Below are positions 16,729 through 24,913 of a stretch of 64,000 nucleotides of DNA, in pieces (the stretch's first letter is position 1; every line of letters begins with the position of its first letter). Under the pieces are notes generated by a model. It was not told the DNA's origin. It worked only from the letters and a program-made list of their open reading frames with translations, and made no database searches. A program made the position numbers and the translations under genes. The stretch comes from DATCLS01 sp036563805 (GTDB lineage Bacteria > Actinomycetota > Acidimicrobiia > Acidimicrobiales > VFJN01): NCBI GenBank assembly GCA_036563805.1, contig DATCLS010000039.1, positions 38,234 through 102,233 of the forward strand, read 5' to 3'.

Positions 16729-18876
16729 GTGGCGACGGCTCCCATCACGCTCTCCGAGTTCGACCGCATGCCGGTCACCCGCCTCAACGGGGTGGGGCCG
16801 CGCAAGGCCGAGGCGCTGGCCGCGGTCGGCGTCGAGACGGTGCTCGACCTGCTGACCTACTACCCGCGCCGCTACGTCGACCGGACCAACGAGGGCCGCA
16901 TCCGCGACCTGGTGGTCGGCGAGGAGGCGCTCGTGATCGTCACCGTCCAGCGGGTGAGCTCGCGGCGCACCCGGGGCCGCCCGCCACGGGCGATGGTGAT
17001 CGCGGACGTCACCGACGAGAGCGGCCGCCTGCGGGTCACGTTCTTCAACCAGGCCTGGCGGGAGCGGCAGCTCCGCCCCGGCACCCGGGTCGCCCTGTTC
17101 GGGAAGCTCGAGGTCTACGCCGGCCGCAAGCAGATGACCAACCCGATCGTCGACCTCATCGGCGACAAGACCGGCCGCATCGTCCCCATCTACCCCCAGT
17201 CCGAGAAGGCCGGGCTGTCGACCTGGGAGGTCGGCGGCTGGGTGGCCGAGGCGCTGCGCCGGGCCCGGCCCCGCGGCATCGCCGATCCCGTCCCTGACTG
17301 GGTGCTCGACCGCTACGACCTCATCACTCGGGAGGAGGCGTTCGTCGGCATCCACGCGCCGACGTCGCTCGGGCACAAGGAGGCCGCCCGCAAGCGGCTG
17401 GTCCTCGACGAGCTGCTGCGGGTCCAGCTGGCGCTCGTCCAGCGCAAGCGCCACATCGAGCGCACCACCCGAGGCATCGCCCACGACGTGAGCGACGGCC
17501 CTGACTCGCTGGTCGGCCGGTTCTGGGCCCGCCTGCCCTACGAGCTGACCGGCGACCAGCGGAAGGCCATCGCCGAGATATCGGCCGACCTGGCCAAGCC
17601 CCACCCGATGCACCGGCTGCTCCAGGGCGACGTCGGTGCGGGCAAGACCCTGGTGGCCGTGTCCGCGCTGCTGATGGCGGTGCAGGGAGGACACCAGGGT
17701 GCGCTGATGGCGCCGACCGAGGTGCTGTCCGAGCAGCACGCCCAAGGCGTGCGGGCCCTGCTCGACGGCCTCGAGGTGCCCGACGACGGCACGTCGCTGT
17801 TCGGCGCCCGGCCCGTGCGCGTCGAGCTGCTCACCAACCGGGTGGCGGCCGCCGACCGCCGCCGCATCCTGGCCGGCCTGGCCTCGGGCGAAGTCGACCT
17901 CGTCATCGGCACGCACGCCCTCATCCAGGAGGGCGTCGAGTTCCGGTCGCTGGGCGTCGTGGTCGTCGACGAGCAGCACCGGTTCGGCGTCGAGCAGCGG
18001 GCGGCGCTGCGCGACAAGTCGGTCGGGGCCGTCCCCGACGTCCTCGTGATGACCGCCACGCCCATCCCCCGCAGCGCGGCGATGACCGTGTACGGCGACC
18101 TCGACGTGACCGTGATCCGGTCCCGACCGGCCGGCCGCCAGCCGATCACCACCCGGTGGGCCCGCACCGAGGAGGACGAGGCCGGCGTGTGGGAGGCCGT
18201 GCGGCGGGAGGTGGCGGCCGGGCGCCAGGCCTACGTCGTGACGCCGCTCATCGAGGAGTCCGAGAAGCTCGACGCCTCCTCGGCCGAGGACACCTACCTG
18301 CGCCTCGCCAACGGCGAGCTGGCGGAGCTCCGGCTCGGGCTGCTGCACGGCCGGCTGAGCCCGGCCGAGAAGGAGGCGACCTTCCACCAGTTCCGGAGCG
18401 GGCGGCTCGACGTGCTGGTGGCGACGACCGTGATCGAGGTCGGCGTCGACGTGCCCAACGCCACCGTGATGGTGATCCTCGACGCCGACCGGTTCGGGAT
18501 CGCCCAGCTCCACCAGCTGCGGGGCCGGGTGGGCCGCGGCAGCGAGCGGTCGTGGTGCTACCTGGTCAGCCGGTCCGACGCCCCCGAGGCCGAGCAGCGG
18601 CTCGGGGCGCTCGTCGCCTCCGACGACGGGTTCGCGCTGGCCGAGGTCGACCTCGACCTGCGGGGCGAGGGGACGATCATGGGCGAGCGCCAGAAGGGCC
18701 GCAGCGACCTCAAGCTGGCGTCGCTGCGGCGCGACCGGCCGTGGGTGGACGCGGCCCGCGAGGTGGCGTTCGCGGTCGTGGACGGCGACGGCGGCCTCGA
18801 GGCCCACCCCGAGCTGGCCGACGAGGTGGCGTTGTTCCTCGACGACGCCGACCAGGAGTTCCTGCTCAAGGGCTGA
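16729..18876 (+). CDS. recG: ATP-dependent DNA helicase RecG
   Basis: RecG regresses stalled forks and branch-migrates Holliday junctions. The 715-aa protein has the N-terminal wedge/OB domain (MPVTRLNGVGPRKAEAL then FFNQAWRERQLRPG). The helicase core has Walker A GDVGAGKT at residues 300-307 and box II DEQHRFG at 414-420. Motif III is MTATPIPR, and motif VI is QLRGRVGRG. The C-terminal TRG region is present. The start is GTG 16729, 12 bp after the DAK2 gene, so co-transcription is likely. Length and motifs are complete. Confidence 0.96.
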   Translation: MATAPITLSEFDRMPVTRLNGVGPRKAEALAAVGVETVLDLLTYYPRRYVDRTNEGRIRDLVVGEEALVIVTVQRVSSRRTRGRPPRAMVIADVTDESGRLRVTFFNQAWRERQLRPGTRVALFGKLEVYAGRKQMTNPIVDLIGDKTGRIVPIYPQSEKAGLSTWEVGGWVAEALRRARPRGIADPVPDWVLDRYDLITREEAFVGIHAPTSLGHKEAARKRLVLDELLRVQLALVQRKRHIERTTRGIAHDVSDGPDSLVGRFWARLPYELTGDQRKAIAEISADLAKPHPMHRLLQGDVGAGKTLVAVSALLMAVQGGHQGALMAPTEVLSEQHAQGVRALLDGLEVPDDGTSLFGARPVRVELLTNRVAAADRRRILAGLASGEVDLVIGTHALIQEGVEFRSLGVVVVDEQHRFGVEQRAALRDKSVGAVPDVLVMTATPIPRSAAMTVYGDLDVTVIRSRPAGRQPITTRWARTEEDEAGVWEAVRREVAAGRQAYVVTPLIEESEKLDASSAEDTYLRLANGELAELRLGLLHGRLSPAEKEATFHQFRSGRLDVLVATTVIEVGVDVPNATVMVILDADRFGIAQLHQLRGRVGRGSERSWCYLVSRSDAPEAEQRLGALVASDDGFALAEVDLDLRGEGTIMGERQKGRSDLKLASLRRDRPWVDAAREVAFAVVDGDGGLEAHPELADEVALFLDDADQEFLLKG

Positions 18877-18918
18877 CCGGCGACCGCGGGGCGACCCCAC
18901 CGGGTGACCGGCCGCCTC

Positions 18919-18924
18919 TACGCT
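18919..18924 (+). promoter_or_regulatory. Putative -10 hexamer of the 448-aa membrane protein gene (leaderless)
   Basis: TACGCT ends 8 nt before ATG 18933. Confidence 0.45.
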
Positions 18925-18932
18925 GCCGCCGC

Positions 18933-20279
18933 ATGACGGTGTACGGGGGTGGAACGCCGGGGTATCCGGCGGCGCCGGGTCCGGGAGGTGGGCGAGCGGC
19001 CGGTGGCGGCTTGGCGGGGCTGCTGGCCCGGCTGGGCGACCGGGTGGTCCGGCGGCCCCAGCCGCGGCTGGGGGTGGCGCTCGCCGGGGTCGGGACGGTC
19101 ATCGTGGTGATCGGCGTCATCGCCCTGGGCGGTGATTCGTCGGGCGACGGTGGCGACGGCGAGGTGAACCGGACGGTCGGCGTCCTGCTCTCGCTGCTGG
19201 TCATCGCGGCCGGCTACGCCCTGCTCGCCCGGTTCCGGGGCGGCCCGCTGGCCACGGGCGGCGGCGTGGCGGTCGCGCTGGGCGTGCCGATGCTGCTCGT
19301 CTTCGCCACCGTCGACCCCGACCTCGACGAGTCGCCCGACGTGTTCCTCGAGCTGCCCATCGCCTTCGACGCCGTCGTGCTGCTGTCGCTGGCGGCGTGG
19401 TTGGTCACGTACTTCGCGGTGCCGGCCGCTCGGGGCCGCGCGCTGTTCCTCAGCCTGTCGGCCTTCACACTGTGGCTGTACCTGCTCGACAAGGTGGAGG
19501 AGGGGACGGCCGGGTACCTCCTGACGCTGCCGGCCAGCCTGAGCATCTACGCCGTCGAGTCGGCCTTCGACGAGGACGTCCCCGCCCTGCCCGACCCCGG
19601 GACGGTCGGCGGGCTCTCGCTGGTCATCGGCCTCGTCTACTACGCACTCGCCTTCTGGGCCGACCGGTCGAACCGCCGGGGCCTGGCCACGCCGTTCCTG
19701 ATGGTCGGGTTCGTCGCCCTCGTGACCGGCGTCGCCCACCTGGCCGGCGACCTCGAGGCCGTCGGCACCGGCATCCTGCTGATCGTGCTCGGCAGCGTGC
19801 TGGCGGTGTACGGCGCCACCCGGGAGCGCCGGTTCACGACCTGGACGTGGGCGGCCGGTGCCGGCCTCGGGGCGCTGGTCATCGTCGTCGACGCCGCCGA
19901 GGACAGCGCCACGAGCTTCGGGGTGGCGGCCATGGTGCTGGGGGCGTGCGTCGTGGGCCTCGCCCACTTGGTGGCCACCTGGTTCGACGAGCCCGACGAG
20001 ATGACGCCCGGCGGCAGCCGGTTCACGCCCCGCAGGCCCCGCCCGGCGCCGGCGCTGGCCGTCGGCGCCCCGGGGGCACCCGCGGCGCCGGGGGGCTGGG
20101 GGCCGCCCGTCCCGCCGATGCCGCCCGGCCCCGCGCCCGCCGGGGCGGCACCGGGCGCCGCCCCGGCGTGGCCCGACCCCGTGCCGCCCGCCCCGCCGGC
20201 GCCCCCGGCGCCGGAGCCCCCGGCCCCCGCGCCGCCTCCGCCGCCGGCACCGCCACCTCCGCCCCCGCCGCCGGCGTAG
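18933..20279 (+). CDS. Multi-pass membrane protein with a proline-rich C-terminal tail
   Basis: This 448-aa protein has a Gly/Pro-rich N-terminus, then about eight hydrophobic segments between residues 45 and 360 (for example GTVIVVIGVIALGG and LVVGFVALVTGVAHLA-type helices). It ends in an Ala/Pro tail of nearly 90 residues with an uninterrupted run of prolines at the very end. I do not recognise the family. The proline tail would face the cytoplasm or cell exterior and might bind SH3-like or other partner domains. ATG 18933 fits a leaderless start after TACGCT. Neighbouring genes give no functional hint. Confidence 0.68.
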   Translation: MTVYGGGTPGYPAAPGPGGGRAAGGGLAGLLARLGDRVVRRPQPRLGVALAGVGTVIVVIGVIALGGDSSGDGGDGEVNRTVGVLLSLLVIAAGYALLARFRGGPLATGGGVAVALGVPMLLVFATVDPDLDESPDVFLELPIAFDAVVLLSLAAWLVTYFAVPAARGRALFLSLSAFTLWLYLLDKVEEGTAGYLLTLPASLSIYAVESAFDEDVPALPDPGTVGGLSLVIGLVYYALAFWADRSNRRGLATPFLMVGFVALVTGVAHLAGDLEAVGTGILLIVLGSVLAVYGATRERRFTTWTWAAGAGLGALVIVVDAAEDSATSFGVAAMVLGACVVGLAHLVATWFDEPDEMTPGGSRFTPRRPRPAPALAVGAPGAPAAPGGWGPPVPPMPPGPAPAGAAPGAAPAWPDPVPPAPPAPPAPEPPAPAPPPPPAPPPPPPPPA

Positions 20280-20335
20280 GCGGTCCGTCGCGGCCCGGGC
20301 CGCGGCCGGGGCCGCGGGCTGGCATGCTCGCCGCC

Positions 20336-21070
20336 ATGACCGTCCACCACGAGGCCGACCACGTCCGGGTCGTCCGCATCGGGCAGCCCCACGTGCGCAA
20401 CGCCATCAACAGCGCCACCGCCGAGCGCCTCCACGACGAGCTCGTGGCGTTCGACGAGGACGACCGCGCCCGGGTGGCCGTGCTGACCGGCGACGCCGAG
20501 GCGTTCTGCGCCGGCGCCAACCTGCGCGACCTGCCCCGCCTGCGCGACAGCGGCCCGCTGGGCCCCACCCGGCTGACCCTTTCCAAGCCGGTGATCGCCG
20601 CCATCGAGGGCTGGTGCGTGGCCGGGGGCATGGAGCTGGCCGCCTGGTGCGACCTGCGGGTGGCGGGGGAGAGCGCCCGGTTCGGCTGCCTGGAGCGCCG
20701 CTGGGGCGTCCCGCTGGTCGACGGCGGCACGTACCGCCTGCCCCGCATCGTCGGGCTGGGCCGGGCCCTCGACCTCATCCTCACCGGCCGGGAGATCGGG
20801 GCGGCCGAGGCCGAGCGCATCGGCTTCGTCGACCGGCTGGTGCCGGACGGCGACGCCCTCGACCGGGCCGTCGAGCTGGCGGCGCAGATCGCGGCGTCGC
20901 CGTGGCGGTGCGTCGTCAGCGACCGCCGGTCGGTCTACGAGGGCCTGGGCCTCGGCCTGGAGGAGGCGCTGGCCAACGAGGACCGGCTGGGCCGCGAGGT
21001 CATCTTCGCCGACGACTTCGGCGCAGCCGTCGAGCGGTTCACCGACCACCAGCGGGCCCGGCGGGCCTGA
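20336..21070 (+). CDS. Enoyl-CoA hydratase/isomerase family protein
   Basis: This 244-aa crotonase-fold protein contains the CoA-binding FCAGANLRDL and the oxyanion-hole/first Glu region VAGGMELAAWCDLRVAG. The second Glu is in CLERRWGVPLVDGGTYRLP. Both catalytic glutamates of classical enoyl-CoA hydratases appear present, so hydration of 2-enoyl-CoA is plausible, although many paralogues have other substrates. ATG 20336 (MTVHHEADH) was chosen; another ATG 12 nt upstream is possible. Its stop overlaps the next ORF as TGATG, suggesting translational coupling to a small zinc-ribbon protein. Confidence 0.87.
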   Translation: MTVHHEADHVRVVRIGQPHVRNAINSATAERLHDELVAFDEDDRARVAVLTGDAEAFCAGANLRDLPRLRDSGPLGPTRLTLSKPVIAAIEGWCVAGGMELAAWCDLRVAGESARFGCLERRWGVPLVDGGTYRLPRIVGLGRALDLILTGREIGAAEAERIGFVDRLVPDGDALDRAVELAAQIAASPWRCVVSDRRSVYEGLGLGLEEALANEDRLGREVIFADDFGAAVERFTDHQRARRA

Positions 21071-21243
21071 TGGAGATCGACCGCGTCATCACGTGCATCG
21101 ACTGCGGTGGGCGGGCACACCTGATCTCGTACCCGCCCACCGAGCGTGACTGGCAGCCCGGAGACCTGGCGGTCTACCGGTGCGAGGATTGCCTGGACCG
21201 ATGGGACGTCGTCGTCCCTGAGCTGGAAGAACCCGAAGAGTGA
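21070..21243 (+). CDS. Small zinc-ribbon protein, 57 aa
   Basis: The product starts MEIDRVITCIDCGGRAHLI and contains two Cys pairs (CIDC and CEDC) about 35 residues apart, the pattern of a zinc ribbon, followed by an acidic C-terminus (PELEEPEE). It overlaps the enoyl-CoA hydratase gene by one base (TGATG), so it is probably expressed with it. I do not recognise a named family. The overlap, conserved spacing and typical third-position G/C make it a believable gene despite its length. Confidence 0.7.
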   Translation: MEIDRVITCIDCGGRAHLISYPPTERDWQPGDLAVYRCEDCLDRWDVVVPELEEPEE

Positions 21244-21428
21244 AAAGGCGAACGCTGACAGTGATGACGACGCGGAGGCGCCCGAGGTAACGGGTGCCGC
21301 CAGAAACCTCCGGAAAAATCGCCGCGATCGCGTCATAGCGGTCACCCGGCTCCCTCTCATCGGGGTGAAAGGCGGACGTCCCGGACCGACACGGGCGTCA
21401 AAGACGACGACCTTCCGAGGGAGGATCC

Positions 21429-21797
21429 ATGAAGCTGGTGACCGAGGCAACCGCGGTACCGGAAGTCACTCCCGCGCTCAAACTCGAGGACCTGCCGCCC
21501 GCCATGCTTCGCCAGATCGCCGAGGCGTACAAGCGGGCCCAGCAGCTTCTGAGCGACGCCGCGGTGCTCGTGCGTCAGCAGCAGGAGCTGGAAGGTGCCC
21601 TGATCGCCATGGGCGGCATCGACGACGAGGACAACTACGACTACCTGCGCGAGGCCAGCGGGCTCACCGCCCTCGACAGCGTCCTCGGCAACGCGGCCGT
21701 CGCCATCTCCGCCCCCGGTGGGGGCCTGTGGTGCGGCGGCCCGCCCCGCCCCTGGCCGGAGACGGCCTGGAAGCTCGACGAGACCGAAGCGGACTGA
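21429..21797 (+). CDS. Hypothetical protein, 122 aa
   Basis: The protein starts at ATG 21429 with a clear GGGAGGATCC ribosome-binding site. It has an amphipathic helical stretch (PPAMLRQIAEAYKRAQQLLS, then LVRQQQELEGALIAMG) and a C-terminal part ending WCGGPPRPWPETAWKLDE. No recognised domain was found. It is soluble and slightly acidic. A 185-bp spacer separates it from the upstream zinc-ribbon gene, and a hairpin follows downstream, so it may be monocistronic. Function unknown. Confidence 0.6.
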   Translation: MKLVTEATAVPEVTPALKLEDLPPAMLRQIAEAYKRAQQLLSDAAVLVRQQQELEGALIAMGGIDDEDNYDYLREASGLTALDSVLGNAAVAISAPGGGLWCGGPPRPWPETAWKLDETEAD

Positions 21798-21924
21798 TCC
21801 CCGGGTCCGCAGAGGACGGTGGACTGGCGACCAGTCCCGCCCCTCGGACGTTGGCAGCCGTCCGAGCTCGATCCGGCGGGCTGAGAGCCGCGGGATAGGT
21901 ACGCACCGAGCAGTTCACCGCGAG

Positions 21925-21959
21925 GCGCCCCCGACCCCCATACCCCCGGTCGGGGGCGC
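21925..21959 (+). terminator. Terminator-like hairpin
   Basis: GCGCCCCCGACC pairs perfectly with GGTCGGGGGCGC around an 11-nt loop, 128 bp after the 122-aa gene. It lacks a T run. Confidence 0.45.
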
Positions 21960-21969
21960 TGTCGCGCCC

Positions 21970-22019
21970 GTGCGGCGTTCCGGGCGGTCGGTTCGTGCGG
22001 CGTTCCGGGCGGTCGGTCC
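21970..22019. repeat. Two tandem copies of a 25-bp unit
   Basis: The unit beginning GTGCGGCGTTCCGGGCGGTC is repeated with one mismatch at offset 25, and a truncated third copy starts at 22020. Confidence 0.7.
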
Positions 22020-22175
22020 GTGCGGCCGTGCGCCCACCCGCACGTCGGCCGCGTCGACCAGCGCCACGATGTCGCCGGGTCGGCCTCCTCGACCGTGCCG
22101 TGGGGCCCGAGCCGTCCCGGTAGCGTCCCCCGCCGTGGTGCCACCCGGACCCAGCCCCCAACCCGGACGACCCTG

Positions 22176-22706
22176 ATGCGGGTGGTCGGCGGCACGGCGC
22201 GGGGCCGCCCGCTCGTCGCGCCCGCCGGCGGCCGGACGCGGCCGACGGCCGACCGGGTGCGCGAGGCCATCTTCAACGCCCTGTGGAGCCGGGGTGCGGT
22301 CGAGGGCGCCCGGGTGGTCGACCTGTTCGCCGGGAGCGGCGCCCTGGGCATCGAGGCGCTGTCGCGGGGCGCGGCCCACGCCACGTTCGTCGACCGCGAC
22401 CGGGCCGCCCGGGCGGCCATCGTCCGCAACCTCGACGCCTGCGGCTTCGCGGACCGGGCCACCGTCGTCACGGCCCCGGTCGAGCGGTTCCTCGACGGCC
22501 TGGACGAGCGGTTCGACCTGGCGTTCTGCGACCCGCCCTACGCCTGGACCGGCTGGCCCGGGTTGCTGGCGGCGCGGCCGGCGCCGCTCGTGGTGGCCGA
22601 GGCCGGCGAGCCTATCGCCGTCCCCGAGGGCTGGGAGCTGGTGCGGGAGGCCCGCTACGGCGCCGCCTGGGTCGGCTTCCTGAGCGCCGAGCCGGCCGGC
22701 TCCTGA
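22176..22706 (+). CDS. rsmD: 16S rRNA (guanine(966)-N(2))-methyltransferase
   Basis: RsmD methylates G966 in the 16S rRNA decoding region using SAM. The 176-aa protein has the N-terminal RVVGGTARGRPLVAPAGG and TRPTADRVREAIFNAL motifs of the family. The SAM site is DLFAGSGALGIEALSRGA, and the catalytic motif IV is DPPYAW. ATG 22176 gives the usual N-terminus. It lies 149 bp before coaD, the usual rsmD-coaD pairing in bacteria. Length is at the short end of normal. Confidence 0.94.
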   Translation: MRVVGGTARGRPLVAPAGGRTRPTADRVREAIFNALWSRGAVEGARVVDLFAGSGALGIEALSRGAAHATFVDRDRAARAAIVRNLDACGFADRATVVTAPVERFLDGLDERFDLAFCDPPYAWTGWPGLLAARPAPLVVAEAGEPIAVPEGWELVREARYGAAWVGFLSAEPAGS

Positions 22707-22854
22707 GCGGGTCCGGGCCGGCTTACGCGTGCCGCCCCCGCTGCCGACACGCCCGATACCACCCAGTGTGAGGCGATGAATGCGGGTCGGACGACGACCG
22801 GAGGTACCGTAACTGCGCACTCGTCCGTCGGCCGAGCGACCAGGAGCGCACGTA

Positions 22855-23334
22855 GTGACCAGGGTCCTCTATCCGGGATCGTTCGACCCGATCCACAACG
22901 GCCACCTCGAGATCATCGACGTGGCGGCGCGTCTGTTCGACGATGTCGTGGTGGCCGCGGTCCGCAACCCCCAGAAGGGCGACCCCTTCTTCAGCCTGGC
23001 CGAGCGGCAGGCCATGATCGAGGAGTCGGTGGCCAAGCACGACAACGTGCGGGTCACGATGTTCTCCAGCCTGGTCGTCGACCTCGCCCGGGAGGTCGAG
23101 GCCGACTTCATCATCAAGGGCCTCCGGGTCGTGTCCGACTTCGAGTCCGAGCTGATGCAGGCCCAGATGAACCTGGCCGTCTCGGGCGTCGACACCCTGT
23201 TCATCCCGTCGGGCTCGACCCACTCGTTCGTGGCGTCCAAGTTCATCCGCGAGATCGCCCGCTACGGCGGCGACGTGTCCAGCATGGTCCCCGAGCCCGT
23301 CGCCAAGCGGTTGGCCGAGAAGTTCGGGAACTGA
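22855..23334 (+). CDS. coaD: Phosphopantetheine adenylyltransferase
   Basis: CoaD transfers AMP from ATP to 4'-phosphopantetheine, the penultimate step of coenzyme A synthesis. The 159-aa protein has the nucleotidyltransferase signature PGSFDPIHNGH (residues 7-17). The family motif for ATP binding is SGSTHSFVASKFIREIARYGGDVS-like, near residues 121-143. The start is GTG 22855 with AGGAG upstream. The stop overlaps the following coiled-coil gene as TGATG, so the two are translationally coupled. Confidence 0.96.
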   Translation: MTRVLYPGSFDPIHNGHLEIIDVAARLFDDVVVAAVRNPQKGDPFFSLAERQAMIEESVAKHDNVRVTMFSSLVVDLAREVEADFIIKGLRVVSDFESELMQAQMNLAVSGVDTLFIPSGSTHSFVASKFIREIARYGGDVSSMVPEPVAKRLAEKFGN

Positions 23335-23912
23335 TGGCTCCCACCGACCGCTCGTTCGACGCCCGGGTGGCCCAGCGCACGCCCGGCGGCGACGTCGAGG
23401 CGCTGCTTCGGCGGGTGTACGAGCTGGTCGAGACCGCCCGGCCCGCCGCCCTCTCGACGCAGGTCAAGGTCGACCGCGAGGACCTGCTCGACCTGCTCGA
23501 CCAGGCCATCGAGCGGCTCCCCGAGGAGGTGCGCGCCGCCCGCTGGCTGATGAAGGACCGCGAGGAGTTCCTGGCCCGCACCCAGCGGGAGGCCGACGAC
23601 ATCCTGGCCGCAGCCCGGAGCCAGGCCGAGCGGATGGTGCAGCGGTCCGAGGTGATGAAGGCCGCCGAGGCCAAGGCCCGGCGCATCGTCGAGGAGGCCC
23701 GCGAGGAGGCGAGCCGCATCCGCAACGAGTGCGACGACTTCTGCGACCAGCGCCTGGCCCAGTTCGAGACGGTGCTGGAGCGGACCCTGGGCGTTGTCGC
23801 CGCCGGCCGGGCCAAGCTCCGGGGGCCGATCCCCGACCTCGACGAGCGCGGCGACGACGAGGCCGACGACGAGGCGCCGCCGTCGCCGTTCTTCGACCAG
23901 GACCGGGTCTGA
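23334..23912 (+). CDS. Coiled-coil, DivIVA-like / ATP-synthase-b-like protein
   Basis: This 192-aa protein has a long alanine/glutamate/arginine helix from about residue 60 to 150 (REEFLARTQREADDILAAAR, AEAKARRIVEEAREEASRI). It resembles the coiled coil of DivIVA/SepIVA-type proteins and F-ATPase b subunits. Related proteins lie next to coaD in many actinobacteria. In mycobacteria SepIVA is a divisome-associated DivIVA-domain protein, so a role in cell division or envelope growth is possible but not shown here. It overlaps coaD by one base and ends in an acidic tail. Confidence 0.75.
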   Translation: MAPTDRSFDARVAQRTPGGDVEALLRRVYELVETARPAALSTQVKVDREDLLDLLDQAIERLPEEVRAARWLMKDREEFLARTQREADDILAAARSQAERMVQRSEVMKAAEAKARRIVEEAREEASRIRNECDDFCDQRLAQFETVLERTLGVVAAGRAKLRGPIPDLDERGDDEADDEAPPSPFFDQDRV

Positions 23913-24012
23913 CCGCTGCCCCGGCCGGACCCCGACCGCGGCCCGACGCCCGGTCGCTCACCACGTTCTTGCCCGACCGGCCGACCCGGGCGGGGCTCGG
24001 CACGACGGGCGT

Positions 24013-24018
24013 TAACCT
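24013..24018 (+). promoter_or_regulatory. Putative -10 hexamer of the DUF177 gene (leaderless)
   Basis: TAACCT ends 9 nt before GTG 24028. Confidence 0.45.
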
Positions 24019-24027
24019 GGCCGAGCG

Positions 24028-24555
24028 GTGACCAGTTCCTTCGTCGTCGCGACCGCCGACCTCGCCCGCCACCCGGGGGCCCGGCAGCACGTGGTCCGCA
24101 CCGGGCCGGTGCGGAACCTCGCGCTCTCCGCGTCCCGCCTCGGCACCGAGGACGTCACGGTCGACGTCGTGCTCGAGGCCCAAGGCGCGACCGTGACCGT
24201 CACCGGCACGGTGGCCGGGCAGTGGACGGGGGAGTGCCGCCGCTGCCTCGAGGCCACCGGCGGCGAGCTGGTGGCCCCGCTCAGCGAGGTGTTCGAGCCC
24301 GACCCGGTCGAGGGCGAGACCTACCCGCTGGCCCGCGACCACGTGGATCTCGAGCCGGCCGTGCGCGAGGCGCTGGCCCTGGCTCTGCCGCTGGCGCCGC
24401 TGTGCGACGAGGCCTGCGCCGGCCCCGACCCGGGGGACTACCCGGTGACCGTCGAGCCCGACGAGGACGGGCCCGTCGACGAGCCGGACCACGGCGGCGA
24501 GCCCCCGCGGGACCCCCGCTGGGCGGCCCTCGACCAGCTCCGCTTCGACGCCTGA
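24028..24555 (+). CDS. yceD: DUF177 (YceD family) protein
   Basis: This 175-aa protein has the family core GQWTGECRRCLEATGGELVA, a CxxC pair typical of YceD, then an acidic middle (EVFEPDPVEGE). A second Cys pair lies in LCDEACAGPDP, and the C-terminal DPRWAALDQL motif is present. YceD proteins are encoded directly before rpmF in most bacteria and are implicated in 23S rRNA accumulation or ribosome assembly. That order is preserved here (rpmF 135 bp downstream). The molecular activity is unknown. Confidence 0.88.
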   Translation: MTSSFVVATADLARHPGARQHVVRTGPVRNLALSASRLGTEDVTVDVVLEAQGATVTVTGTVAGQWTGECRRCLEATGGELVAPLSEVFEPDPVEGETYPLARDHVDLEPAVREALALALPLAPLCDEACAGPDPGDYPVTVEPDEDGPVDEPDHGGEPPRDPRWAALDQLRFDA

Positions 24556-24690
24556 GTCCCTGGCAGGCCGCGGCCGACCACCCCGCGTCGACCCCGGAGT
24601 TTCGAGGGGTGTCGGCGACCAGCTAGTCTTTGGCGTTCGTGCCCGTCCGGGCCTCCCCCTACCCGCATCCAGACGCTGCAGGAAGTTCGC

Positions 24691-24870
24691 ATGGCCGTCC
24701 CCAAGAAGAAGACGTCGAAGGCCAAGAGCCGCAGCCGCCGGGCCAGCGCCTGGCGCGTCGAGCGGCCATCCCGCAGCCTCTGCCCCCGCTGCAACGCGGT
24801 GAAGCTGCCCCACGTCGTGTGCGGCAACTGTGGGTGGTACGGCGGCCGCCAGGCCGTCGAGGTCGACTGA
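24691..24870 (+). CDS. rpmF: 50S ribosomal protein bL32
   Basis: The 59-aa protein begins MAVPKKKTSKAKSRSRRAS, the invariant bL32 N-terminus. It carries the zinc-binding pairs CPRC and CGNC. It lies between the YceD gene and plsX, the conserved yceD-rpmF-plsX order that links ribosome and lipid synthesis. A TAGTCT hexamer about 64 nt upstream may be its promoter. GCAGGAAG precedes the ATG. Identification is certain. Confidence 0.97.
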   Translation: MAVPKKKTSKAKSRSRRASAWRVERPSRSLCPRCNAVKLPHVVCGNCGWYGGRQAVEVD

Positions 24871-24913
24871 CCCGGGCCCCGGCCGGTCCGGGTCCCCGAG
24901 CACGAGGTCACTG

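Larger units (their letters stand above)
21798..22175. other. 378-bp intergenic stretch without a convincing gene
   Basis: It holds two hairpins (21844-21867 and 21925-21959), a two-copy 25-bp tandem repeat at 21970-22019, and a TAGCGT hexamer about 35 nt before rsmD. Both strands lack an ORF with codon use like the neighbours, and no RNA gene is recognised. Confidence 0.6.

Noticed and set aside
15022..18900. A 1292-codon minus-strand frame across DAK2 and recG
   Set aside because: Its His/Asp/Val/Gly-rich translation is the mirror of the plus-strand codons; DAK2 and RecG are complete on the other strand.
21244..21428. A riboswitch upstream of the 122-aa gene
   Set aside because: A GGGGTGAAAGGCGG string looked suggestive, but no complete known aptamer core could be assembled and the downstream gene is of unknown function.
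21970..22019. CRISPR-like repeat
   Set aside because: Only two directly abutting 25-bp copies without spacers and no cas genes; it is a simple tandem duplication.
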